Below are positions 41,920-49,863 of a stretch of DNA of 64,000 nt, one piece after another. The notes beneath the pieces are model-generated. The model was not told where the DNA came from and did not search any database. It was given only the letters and a program-made list of their open reading frames with translations. Source of the DNA: SLST01 sp964458555. GTDB taxonomy: Bacteria > Spirochaetota > Spirochaetia > DSM-27196 > SLST01. Each line of letters opens with the position of its first letter. Within the stretch, counting starts at the first letter, position 1. Both the position numbers and the translations under genes were made by a program. The stretch lies in contig CAYWJH010000006.1 in NCBI GenBank assembly GCA_964458555.1, forward strand, positions 1 to 64,000, given 5' to 3'.

Positions 41920-42535
41920 TCGAGCGAACCACTCGTACGAGCACGACCACCACGAACGCGGCGACGAGTATCACGGCCGGCAGCCGGACCTCGATTGCGA
42001 CGAGAATCGTGACGCCTACGACCGCGAACGCGGCCACACCCACGAATCCGAGCAGCTTCAGGTGCCTCGTGAGCACCGAGCGCCGGATCCGCACGGGCGA
42101 GTCCGAAGGATAGCGGGCGAGGAGGCGGTCGAGGTCGGCGGCGCAGACGAGCAGCCACATTCCCGCCACGGCGACCGGGAGCAGGCGGAAGGCGAGCGCT
42201 GCGACCATGAGGAGGCCGAGCACGAGGAAGCTCGCCTGCACGAGGAAGTCCGCGCTCGAGAGGAAGTGGCTCACGACGCGAAGGGCGAGCCTGCCACGAC
42301 CGCGGTGACCGCTGGGCGGACCGCCCGACTCGTGCCGTGCAGCCGGAACGGCGGCCCTTCGGGCGACGAGCGGATGACGCACGCCTATCCAGAGCGCCGC
42401 GGCGAGGAGCGCGGCAACCGCCGCGATCCACGAGCCGGCGACCGCCTGGATCGCGCCGGCGCAGAGGGCTGCGACCGCGACCGAGGCCGCGAGGAGTCTC
42501 CTCGTCGTCGTACGCGTGTGATCGGCCGCGGTCAT
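41879..42535 (-). CDS. Membrane protein of the MoxR/DUF58 cluster, unknown function
   Basis: 218 residues from ATG 42535, overlapping the DUF58 stop by 4 nt (an in-frame GTG at 42553 follows less well). Four hydrophobic stretches: LLAASVAVAALCAGAIQAVAG, AAVAALLAAALWIGV, FLVLGLLMVAALAFRLLPVAVAG and LLGFVGVAAFAVVGVTILVA plus VILVAAFVVVVLVRVV at the end. No enzymatic motif. It is the last gene of a five-gene overlapping operon, and its 3' end overlaps the convergent methyltransferase gene. Confidence 0.7.
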   Translation of the reverse strand: MTAADHTRTTTRRLLAASVAVAALCAGAIQAVAGSWIAAVAALLAAALWIGVRHPLVARRAAVPAARHESGGPPSGHRGRGRLALRVVSHFLSSADFLVQASFLVLGLLMVAALAFRLLPVAVAGMWLLVCAADLDRLLARYPSDSPVRIRRSVLTRHLKLLGFVGVAAFAVVGVTILVAIEVRLPAVILVAAFVVVVLVRVVRSISRGGRPEGSEPE

Positions 42536-43812
42536 CGGTGCCGGTGCCTCCACGTCGCGACGATGCCCCCGTACGCCTGCGCGACGGCGCTGCCGAGCGA
42601 CGAACCGGTATCCCAGTCGATGACCGCGATCCCCCGGTGCCGCAACCGCCGCAGCAGCACCGCGCGCTGCAGGCGTGCGATACGCGCCGCCTCGCGAAGC
42701 GCGTCCGCGGCATCGGGTGCCGGAGTCGGCGGAAGCGGATCCGGAGTGACGACCATGACGGCGTACCCGCTCGCCTGCAGCCGTTCGAGCGCCGGCGGAT
42801 CGTCCTCGCTGAGTGGGCTCACGAGGATCACCTGGCTACCGGGCGGGAAGAGTCGTTCGGGCAGCGCATCGAGACGAAAGAAGACGTGGCTTTCGCCGGG
42901 CACGGCCCGGGCGATCCGGTTGAGGATGCGGTGCTTCTGGACGCGTCCGAAGCCCGGCGAGAGCCAGTCGAGCGACAGTCCGTAGCCCAGGTATCCCACC
43001 CGGTTGCCCGCGTCGACGATCACGTCCACGAGGCTCGCGGCGGCGGTCGCCGCGGCGTCGAAGAGCTCGCCGCCGGCGGCTGCCGGGTAGACCCTGCTGC
43101 GGCAGTCGAGCAGGACGGCGACGTCGGCCACGCGTTCCTGCTGGTACTCGTTGACGAAGAGTCGGTCGGGCGAGCGCGCGGAGGCGCGCCAGTTGACGCG
43201 CCGCATCGACTCCCCGCCGCGGTGCTCGCGAACGTCGAAGAACTCGGTGCCTTCGCCGCCGCGTCGCGCCGGATTCGTTCCGGCGTAGACCAGCGTTCGG
43301 CGCGGCGCGTAGGGGATTCGAGCGAGCTCGCGGTGATCGGGCAGAGTGATGAGCTCCTGCTCTATGTCGTAGCCGCGGATCGCTGCGCGCATCGCCAGGT
43401 CGCCGGCCGTCTCGACGACGATCCGCTCGAACTCGTAGGAGCCACGCGTACCCACGACGGTGTACGAGAAGGTGAGCGTCTCGCCGTCTGCGAGGCGCGC
43501 CCGTCCGGCGGGTGTCCCATTGATCACGCGCAGCCCCGACGGCACGAGGTCCCTCGCGACCACCTCCGCGAGCGGCGCCCCGACGTTCTCTACGGTCACC
43601 TCGACTCCGACCGGCTCCTCCGGGTTCGCCCGCTCGCGTTCGAGCCGGCGAGCGACGCGGAGCTCTGCCGGCGGCGGGACGAGGAGCCATGAGCCGAGGA
43701 GGTAGAGAACGAGCGGGGTCGCGACGAGCATGAGCGTCCCGGAGAGCGTGACGAGACCGGTGAAGACCACGGCGAAGGTCAGGCCCGAGACGGCGAGGAG
43801 CTGATTCCTCAC
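42532..43812 (-). CDS. DUF58-family protein with two N-terminal membrane segments
   Basis: 426 residues from GTG 43812 (GTGA overlap with moxR). Two TM helices lie at 5-50 (LLAVSGLTFAVVFTGLVTL, LMLVATPLVLYLLGSWLL), followed by a beta-sandwich region. The DUF58 core then follows: GTEFFDVREHRGGESMRRVNWRASARS and DVAVLLDCRSRVY, the latter a degenerate VWA-like strand. DUF58 proteins are encoded next to MoxR ATPases and are thought to be clients or adaptors in assembly of envelope complexes. Cluster context supports that role. Confidence 0.88.
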   Translation of the reverse strand: MRNQLLAVSGLTFAVVFTGLVTLSGTLMLVATPLVLYLLGSWLLVPPPAELRVARRLERERANPEEPVGVEVTVENVGAPLAEVVARDLVPSGLRVINGTPAGRARLADGETLTFSYTVVGTRGSYEFERIVVETAGDLAMRAAIRGYDIEQELITLPDHRELARIPYAPRRTLVYAGTNPARRGGEGTEFFDVREHRGGESMRRVNWRASARSPDRLFVNEYQQERVADVAVLLDCRSRVYPAAAGGELFDAAATAAASLVDVIVDAGNRVGYLGYGLSLDWLSPGFGRVQKHRILNRIARAVPGESHVFFRLDALPERLFPPGSQVILVSPLSEDDPPALERLQASGYAVMVVTPDPLPPTPAPDAADALREAARIARLQRAVLLRRLRHRGIAVIDWDTGSSLGSAVAQAYGGIVATWRHRHR

Positions 43813-44774
43813 GACTGCGCGATGACCGGAACGGGAACCGAGGCGATGATCGAATCGACGACGTCCTCCGCGGCGCGCTCGCGCATCCAGAGCTCCGGCG
43901 AGACGACGATCCGATGACGGAGCGCCACGCCGGCGCTCTCCTTCACGTCGTCCGGGACGACGAAGCCGCGTCCGGACAACGCCGCGAGCGAGCGTGCCGT
44001 CTTCATGATCGCGAGCGACCCTCGGGGACTCGCGCCCACGCCGATGCTCGTGTGCTCGCGCGTTCGCCGTACGATCCGCACGATGTACTCCTCAAGGTCC
44101 GGATGCACGTGGACCCCTTCGACGAGGTCGCGCATCGCGAGGATCTCTTCGAGCGTCGTCACCGGTTCCACGGCGTGCGCGTCTTCGCGGCGTTCGCGCC
44201 GCCGGCGGAGGATTTCCGCCTCCGCCCGCGCGTCCGGGTAGCCGATGCTGAGCTTGATCAGGAAGCGGTCGAGCTGCGCCTCCGGCAGCGGAAAGGTCCC
44301 CTCGTATTCGATCGGGTTCTGCGTGGCGAGCACGACGAACGGGTCGGCGAGCGGGATCGTCTCGCCCTCGATCGTGACCTGCCCCTCCTGCATCGCCTCG
44401 AGGAGCGCAGACTGGGTCTTGGGCGAGGCGCGGTTGACCTCGTCGGCGAGGAGGATGTTGGTGAAGACGGGCCCGCGGCGCAGCTCGAAGCTACCGGTCT
44501 CCCGGTTGTACACCGAGCCGCCGGTGATGTCGCCGGGCAGCAGATCGGGTGTGAACTGAATACGCGTGAAGGTGAGCTGCGTCGATTGCGCGAGCGTGCG
44601 CGCGAGCAGCGTCTTGCCCAGCCCCGGGTAGTCCTCGAAGAGGACGTGGCCGCCGGAGACCACCGCGGCGATCACCATGCGGATGACGTCGGGCTTGCCT
44701 ACGATCGCGCGCTCGACGGACTCGCGAACCCGCTCGCCGAACGCGCGAACGGCGTTGAGATCTGGACTGCTCAT
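43809..44774 (-). CDS. MoxR-family AAA+ ATPase (first cluster)
   Basis: 321 residues from ATG 44774. Walker A GYPGLGKTLLAR-like (EDYPGLGKTLLA), Walker B ILLADEVNRASPKTQSALLEAMQE, sensor 1 VLATQNPIEYEGTFPLPEAQLDRF and the sensor-2 region SPRGSLAIMKTAR are all complete. MoxR ATPases act as chaperone-like remodelers together with VWA or DUF58 partners. It overlaps both neighbours by 4 nt. It is a different paralogue from that at 55343. Confidence 0.94.
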   Translation of the reverse strand: MSSPDLNAVRAFGERVRESVERAIVGKPDVIRMVIAAVVSGGHVLFEDYPGLGKTLLARTLAQSTQLTFTRIQFTPDLLPGDITGGSVYNRETGSFELRRGPVFTNILLADEVNRASPKTQSALLEAMQEGQVTIEGETIPLADPFVVLATQNPIEYEGTFPLPEAQLDRFLIKLSIGYPDARAEAEILRRRRERREDAHAVEPVTTLEEILAMRDLVEGVHVHPDLEEYIVRIVRRTREHTSIGVGASPRGSLAIMKTARSLAALSGRGFVVPDDVKESAGVALRHRIVVSPELWMRERAAEDVVDSIIASVPVPVIAQS

Positions 44775-45211
44775 GGAACCTCCGTGATGGACTCGAGCTC
44801 GCGCAGGACGAGCTCGCAACGCGCGGGAAGCACGCCGGATTCGGCGGTCGCCATCGGACCGGCGTCCTCGAGATGCGCTACGATGACCGGCACGAGATGC
44901 TCCGGCGCTCCGTGGCCGGCGTAGTGACGACACGCGTCGGTCGAATAGCCACGGTAGCCGACCGCCTGCAGCAGCATTCCCATGCACAACCGTTCGAGCT
45001 CCGAGGCGGCGAGCCGGTCCGAGCGAGCGCGTTCGACCAGGCTCGCGTATCCGGCGAGCGCGCTCGGCGCGCCGGCCTCCGTTCGCGACGCCGCTCTGCG
45101 CCCGGTGCGCAACGACAGCAGCGCGCGCACCGCGATGACGACGAGCACGGCGACCGCCGGGTACCAGTAGACGCCCTGCGGCAGCGAGGCGAGGACGTCA
45201 GCCACGGCCAC
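44771..45211 (-). CDS. Small membrane protein between DUF4129-like and MoxR genes
   Basis: 146 residues. One TM helix near the N-terminus (VYWYPAVAVLVVIAVRALLSL), then a helical soluble part with LERLCMGMLLQAVGYRGYSTDACRHY. It overlaps the upstream gene by 14 nt and moxR by 4 nt. No family recognised; its place in the operon suggests a component of the same membrane assembly. Confidence 0.65.
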   Translation of the reverse strand: MAVADVLASLPQGVYWYPAVAVLVVIAVRALLSLRTGRRAASRTEAGAPSALAGYASLVERARSDRLAASELERLCMGMLLQAVGYRGYSTDACRHYAGHGAPEHLVPVIVAHLEDAGPMATAESGVLPARCELVLRELESITEVP

Positions 45212-46097
45212 GCTCCAGCGCGTCGGCGATCACGCGCAGGTGAACGACCGCTCGGGCCTCCTCGTCGGGGGTGAGGGTGATCTCGCCGTAGCGCGCCTGC
45301 TCGAACAGCCGCGTGAGCCCATCGGCATCGACCGGGGGAACCCCCGCCTCGACGAGCCGTGCGGAGAGCTCGCGCGGCGTCAGCGTGTGTGCCCTGCCCG
45401 CGTAGCGGGTGCGGCGGTAGACGGCGAGCATATCGCGGTAGCAGCGCACGACCGTCGCGAGCACGTCCCCGCCCGACTGCGCCTGCGCGACGGCGGCGCG
45501 TGCGGCGCGTTCGACCGACTCGTCGTCGTTTTCGCGGTTCGCTCGCCGCCACCCGATCCGGGGGCGGACGACGATCACGACCGCAACCGCGGCCGCGCCG
45601 GCGAGGATCCAGCTCACGACGCTCGACCCGGACGAAGGCTCGGGCTCGACGTCCGCCGCGTCCTCCTCGTCCATCTCGTCTATGAGCGGAATCGCACCGT
45701 CGCCGCCGAACGCTCCGTTCTCCCCGTCCTCGAGCTCGGTCTCAAGCTCCTGCCCGGGAGGCGGGATGCGCGTGATGAGCAGCGCTGCGCCCATGCCGAT
45801 GACGACGAGGAAGAGCGTGGAGACCCGGTTCTCACGGCGCGCGAGCGCGACGAAGAAAACGACGACGGACGCCCCCGCGACGACCGAGACGACCCAGCCG
45901 ATGACCCGGCCGTCGTAGTGCGTGCGCGTCTCACGGTCCTGAAGCTCGAGGACGCGGTCGATCGTGTCGGCAACACCGGTCTCGAGGCGAAGGCCACGGC
46001 GCAACTCGAAACCGTCGAGGGCGACGGAGAGCAGTACGAAGCCGACGAGGAGTGCGGCGGCGAGCAGCAGCGGTTGGTGACTGGACTTTCGCGGCAC
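45198..46097 (-). CDS. DUF4129-like membrane protein, first gene of the MoxR/DUF58 operon
   Basis: 299 residues from GTG 46097. TM helices lie at about 9-26 (LLLAAALLVGFVLLSVAL), 57-77 (VIGWVVSVVAGASVVVFFVAL), 85-101 and 150-170. An acidic low-complexity stretch lies at about 105-145 (DEMDEEDAADVEPEP). The C-terminal 100 residues match DUF4129 style: VVRCYRDMLAVYRRTRY, LTPRELSARLVEAG, LTRLFEQARYGEITLTPDE. A TATACT at 46108-46113 predicts a very short leader. It is divergent from the J-domain gene across only 36 bp. Confidence 0.75.
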   Translation of the reverse strand: MPRKSSHQPLLLAAALLVGFVLLSVALDGFELRRGLRLETGVADTIDRVLELQDRETRTHYDGRVIGWVVSVVAGASVVVFFVALARRENRVSTLFLVVIGMGAALLITRIPPPGQELETELEDGENGAFGGDGAIPLIDEMDEEDAADVEPEPSSGSSVVSWILAGAAAVAVVIVVRPRIGWRRANRENDDESVERAARAAVAQAQSGGDVLATVVRCYRDMLAVYRRTRYAGRAHTLTPRELSARLVEAGVPPVDADGLTRLFEQARYGEITLTPDEEARAVVHLRVIADALERGRG

Positions 46098-46133
46098 GGG
46101 TGATAAGAGTATACCATGAAGGGACGCCGGACA
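46098..46133. promoter_or_regulatory. 36-bp divergent promoter region with shared GTATAC
   Basis: The palindrome GTATAC gives TGGTATACT (extended -10 type) toward the DUF4129-like gene and TATACC toward the J-domain gene. With 36 bp between start codons, the two promoters would have to overlap. No -35 was assigned. Confidence 0.35.
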
Positions 46134-46985
46134 ATGACGACGACCGAGAACCTGATCGACGAACTCCAGCGCCGCGCCGAGGCCGACGGAGCCTGGGAGG
46201 TAACCACCGACGAGCTCGCCGACCGTTACGACACGGCCGATTACTATCGGGCTGTCTACGCGACGGCGCAGGTGAGCGTGGACGTGTACGCCCCCGACAA
46301 CGTCGGGGAGCTGCTCGTCCTGCTCGAGCACCTGACCGGACGCGACTACCGGGAGGCGTTCCGCGAGGCCGGCCTCTTCCTCGCCTACGAGGACCGGATC
46401 GAGCTCACCGAGCGTTTCACGCGGACCGTGCGTCACGCGATCGTCCTGCATACGCCGGAGCCCGAGACCTTCCGCGCGATGCTGCGCGAGTTCCGGCGCT
46501 ACGATCGCGCGGAGTTCGTCTACCTTCGAACCTTCTTCGACACCGACGAGCTCGTGCGTCGCTGCACGCGCGCCTACCTCGATCGGCGTTCGGCCCCCGC
46601 GCTCGAGGCGACGGTGGAAGCGTACCTGCGGCTGCTGCTGCAGCGCCATATCGTCGACCTTCACGCGCTCGCGCCCGCGCTCATGGAGATCCTGCGTACC
46701 GTCGCACGACACGAAGGCGCGCTGCCCGGTTTCGATCGCGAGGAGGAGGAGGCCGATGCGCGCAGCGGCGAGGAGAGCGCCCGGGCTTCCGGGAGGGGAG
46801 ACGAACGCGCGTGGGCGCTTCGCGTACTCGGGCTCTCTTCGCTCGACCCGTCGCGGAGGGAGATCCGCGAGCGGTACCGCAGGCTCATGCGCCGCTACCA
46901 CCCGGACATCAACCCTGACGGGCTCGACGCCGCGAAGGAGATCAATAACGCGTACGGTGTACTGATTGAGGGCGCGACGGCGTAG
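46134..46985 (+). CDS. J-domain protein with unknown N-terminal helical domain
   Basis: 283 residues from ATG 46134, with GAAGGGA 9 nt upstream (ATG 46116 also in frame). The last 60 residues form a J domain: LRVLGLSSLDPSRREIRERYRRLMRRYHPDINP with the HPD triad, then AAKEINNAYGVL. The first 200 residues are helical and unrecognised (LLVLLEHLTGRDYREAFREAG). It probably recruits DnaK to a specific client. There is no zinc finger or G/F region, so it is not DnaJ itself. It sits between the two MoxR clusters. Confidence 0.82.
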   Translation: MTTTENLIDELQRRAEADGAWEVTTDELADRYDTADYYRAVYATAQVSVDVYAPDNVGELLVLLEHLTGRDYREAFREAGLFLAYEDRIELTERFTRTVRHAIVLHTPEPETFRAMLREFRRYDRAEFVYLRTFFDTDELVRRCTRAYLDRRSAPALEATVEAYLRLLLQRHIVDLHALAPALMEILRTVARHEGALPGFDREEEEADARSGEESARASGRGDERAWALRVLGLSSLDPSRREIRERYRRLMRRYHPDINPDGLDAAKEINNAYGVLIEGATA

Positions 46986-46995
46986 CGTGCCGCGC

Positions 46996-49863
46996 CTACC
47001 AATGCGGGTCGGATTCGAGCAGAGCGCCGGCTTCGTGCGCCGGCAGGGGCCGACTGAAGAGATAGCCTTGGCCGTATTCGCTGCCGAGCGCGCGAAGCGC
47101 GGTGAGCTGGTTCGTCGTCTCGATCCCCTCGGCGATGACGATCTTGTCCAGGCCGTGCGCGAGCGACACGATGTTCGTCACGATCTCCCGACTCTCCGCC
47201 TCGGTCTCCATGTTGCCGACGAAGCTCTGGTCGACCTTCAGCACGTCGAAGGGGAAGCGGTGCAGGTAACTCAGGCTCGAGTACCCCGTTCCGAAGTCGT
47301 CGATTCCCAGCTGAATGTCGAGCGCCTTCAGGCGTTCGAGCACGCGCATGCTCGTCTCCACGTCGCGCATCAGGCCGCTCTCGGTCACCTCGAGTTTGAC
47401 GCAGCTCGGGCGTACCTCGTTCTGGCCGATGATGTCGGCGATGCGCTCGACCAGGCCCGGGTGCGTGAACTGCTTCACCGAGAGGTTGACGCTGATCATG
47501 AGCTCGCGGTCGGGAGGAAGCGTCGCCCGCCACGCGCATACCTGCTCGAGCGCCCGGGCGAACACGCGCTCTCCAAGCGGCACGATGAGACCGGTCTCTT
47601 CGGCGAGCGGGATGAACTCGCCGGGCGTCACCACGCCGCGCTGCGGATGCATCCAGCGGGCGAGCGCCTCGAAGCCCGCGATGCGTCCCGTCTCCAGCGA
47701 TACGAGCGGCTGGAACCACGGTACGATCTGATCCTCCTCGATCGCGCGGGTGAGCTCCGCTTCGGTCTGCAACGCGTCGAGCGCCTGTTCGTACATGGAC
47801 ACGTCGAAGATCTCCGCGCGCGAGCGCCCGGTGCCCTTCGCCCGGTACATCGCCGTGTCCGCGTCGCGCAGGATCGAGTCGGCGTCTGCGTGATCCTCCG
47901 TGGGCAGGACGATGCCCACGCTCGCGGTGAGCGAGACGGGGCTGCCGGCGAGCTCGAGCGGGCGCGCGATCTCCTGCTGTACCCCGCGGGCCATCCCGAG
48001 CGCCATACGAGAGTCGGAGACCGGTGCGATCAGGATTCCGAACTCGTCGCCGCCGAGCCGCGCGACCGTCCCGGAGGCCCCGATGAACGTGCGGAGCCGC
48101 TCACCGACGCGCCGCAGCACATCGTCGCCGACGCCGTGCCCGAGCGATTCGTTGATCACCTTGAACCGATCCAGGTCGAGGAGCATCGCCCCGTACGAGA
48201 TTGACGGGTCCCGCTGCGCGAGCGCGATCGTCTGATCGAGCCGATCGGCGAGGAGTGCGCGGTTGGGCAGGCCGGTGAGCGTGTCGTGGAACGCGTCGTG
48301 GAGCAGCTGCTCCTCCGCCCGCTTGCGCTCGGTGACGTCGCTGAAGTAGACGTGGACGTGGCCCGCGTCGCGAACCGGGTGGTAGGCCCATTCGAGATGG
48401 ACGTCGCCGATCGTGGACTCCACCTGGTGTCGCTCGGCCGATCCCGCGAGCAGTCGCCTCACCACGTCGTGGTGACTCTCCGGCAGGAGCTCGGCGAGGG
48501 TGACGTTCTGCTCCTCGAGAAACCGCTGCGCGGCCGGGTTGCGGTACACGACCTCACCCGATGCGTCCGCCGCGAGGACGCCGTTCGGGTTGCGGCGGGG
48601 GAACTCCGCGAGTTGCGCGATATTGTTCACCATGACGGTGGTATGCTCGTAGAGCTCGCGCAGATCGTCGGACAGGTCGGCGCGCAGGCGTGCCGCGTGG
48701 TCGCCGTTCGCGATGCGTCGTGTGTAGTCGATGATGCCGTTCACCGACCGCATGACCGTCCGGCGAATCCAGACGAGAAGCGCCGCCACGATCGCGAAGA
48801 TTGCGACGGTTGCGGCGATGCTCGAGAACCGCCAGACGGCGATCGCGCGCCGCCGCTCCTCGATGGCGACCCGGACACCCTCGCTGCTCGCACGGTAGAG
48901 ATCGTCGGTGACGTCGAAGAGCCGACGCCCGGTGCTGAGCACCGCATCGTGCGCCGGTGTCCCGCTCTCCGTCGGATCGTCGAGCATGCTCATGAGCTCG
49001 TCGTGCGTCGTCCGAAACCGCGCGAGTCGCGCGCCGATCGAGCGCTCGGCGTCCGGATGCGACCCGAACCACCGGGCATCTTCGCGTCGGGCCATATCGA
49101 TCAACTGGACGATCCGGCCGCGCGCGAGGTTGTCGAGCAGCGACTGGTACGCCGCGAACCCTTGCGAGCGCTCCGGGAAGGCGATGACCTGATTCACGAT
49201 GCGCGCGTACTCGGGCAGATAGACCATCGCGCCGCGGATCATCGCGTTTGTCTCGAGCGCCGGGTCCTGCGTCGCGCCGGAGAGATCGAGAATCGTCGCG
49301 CCCAGTCGGGCCAGCGAGTCGAGCAGGGTCTCGTACTTCGCGGCGGTCGGCTCGTCCCGATAGCCGGCCCACATTCGTTCGAGCTCGGCCGGCGAGAGGT
49401 CGCCGAACACGCTCGGCTCGAGGTGCCGTTCGTCGATGCCGAGCCGTCCCTCTGCCGACTCGTGGTAGTCGAGGAGTTGGTCGAACGCCGCGCGCACCGA
49501 GCCCGCCTTGTTCTCCATCTCCCGCGACCCTCCATCCGATTCATCGGGCATGGACATGTACTCGACCTGCCACGTCGAGAGCGCGTGCTGTACCGCGTAG
49601 ACGCGGCGCGCGTACTCGACCCCGTCTGCTTCGCGGCCGGCGAGGCGGGCGTTCGCTGCAAACCCCACGTTGAGGACGACGAGAAGCGCGAGCGTGGGGA
49701 TGACGAAGGCGACGTAGCCAATGAGCAGCTTGCGCGAGATGGGCAGGCGCGCGAGCCGTGGCAGAGGATTGCTACTGCTTGCGCTTCCTCGCGATGTAGA
49801 TCTTTCGTTCTGCGACCGGATTGTGTTCTCCTCCGTCGTACCAGTGGCGGTTTTCGTGTACAC
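46996..49863 (-). CDS. Membrane GGDEF-EAL c-di-GMP enzyme with HAMP and PAS
   Basis: 955 residues if started at GTG 49863, which overlaps the VWA gene by 92 nt. No ATG/GTG/TTG occurs between that VWA stop and TM1 (LLIGYVAFVIPTLALLVVLNV). GGAGGAG stands 6 nt before an ATC at 49821, an alternative start. A periplasmic helical region of about 270 residues, TM2, HAMP and PAS follow. GGDEF is intact (RLGGDEFGI) but the RxxD inhibitory site is missing (GASGTVARL). EAL is complete (FEALARW, SVNLS, LEVTES, DDFGTGYSS, AEGIE, GQGYLFSRP). Both synthesis and hydrolysis of c-di-GMP are possible. Confidence 0.9.
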   Translation of the reverse strand: MYTKTATGTTEENTIRSQNERSTSRGSASSSNPLPRLARLPISRKLLIGYVAFVIPTLALLVVLNVGFAANARLAGREADGVEYARRVYAVQHALSTWQVEYMSMPDESDGGSREMENKAGSVRAAFDQLLDYHESAEGRLGIDERHLEPSVFGDLSPAELERMWAGYRDEPTAAKYETLLDSLARLGATILDLSGATQDPALETNAMIRGAMVYLPEYARIVNQVIAFPERSQGFAAYQSLLDNLARGRIVQLIDMARREDARWFGSHPDAERSIGARLARFRTTHDELMSMLDDPTESGTPAHDAVLSTGRRLFDVTDDLYRASSEGVRVAIEERRRAIAVWRFSSIAATVAIFAIVAALLVWIRRTVMRSVNGIIDYTRRIANGDHAARLRADLSDDLRELYEHTTVMVNNIAQLAEFPRRNPNGVLAADASGEVVYRNPAAQRFLEEQNVTLAELLPESHHDVVRRLLAGSAERHQVESTIGDVHLEWAYHPVRDAGHVHVYFSDVTERKRAEEQLLHDAFHDTLTGLPNRALLADRLDQTIALAQRDPSISYGAMLLDLDRFKVINESLGHGVGDDVLRRVGERLRTFIGASGTVARLGGDEFGILIAPVSDSRMALGMARGVQQEIARPLELAGSPVSLTASVGIVLPTEDHADADSILRDADTAMYRAKGTGRSRAEIFDVSMYEQALDALQTEAELTRAIEEDQIVPWFQPLVSLETGRIAGFEALARWMHPQRGVVTPGEFIPLAEETGLIVPLGERVFARALEQVCAWRATLPPDRELMISVNLSVKQFTHPGLVERIADIIGQNEVRPSCVKLEVTESGLMRDVETSMRVLERLKALDIQLGIDDFGTGYSSLSYLHRFPFDVLKVDQSFVGNMETEAESREIVTNIVSLAHGLDKIVIAEGIETTNQLTALRALGSEYGQGYLFSRPLPAHEAGALLESDPHW

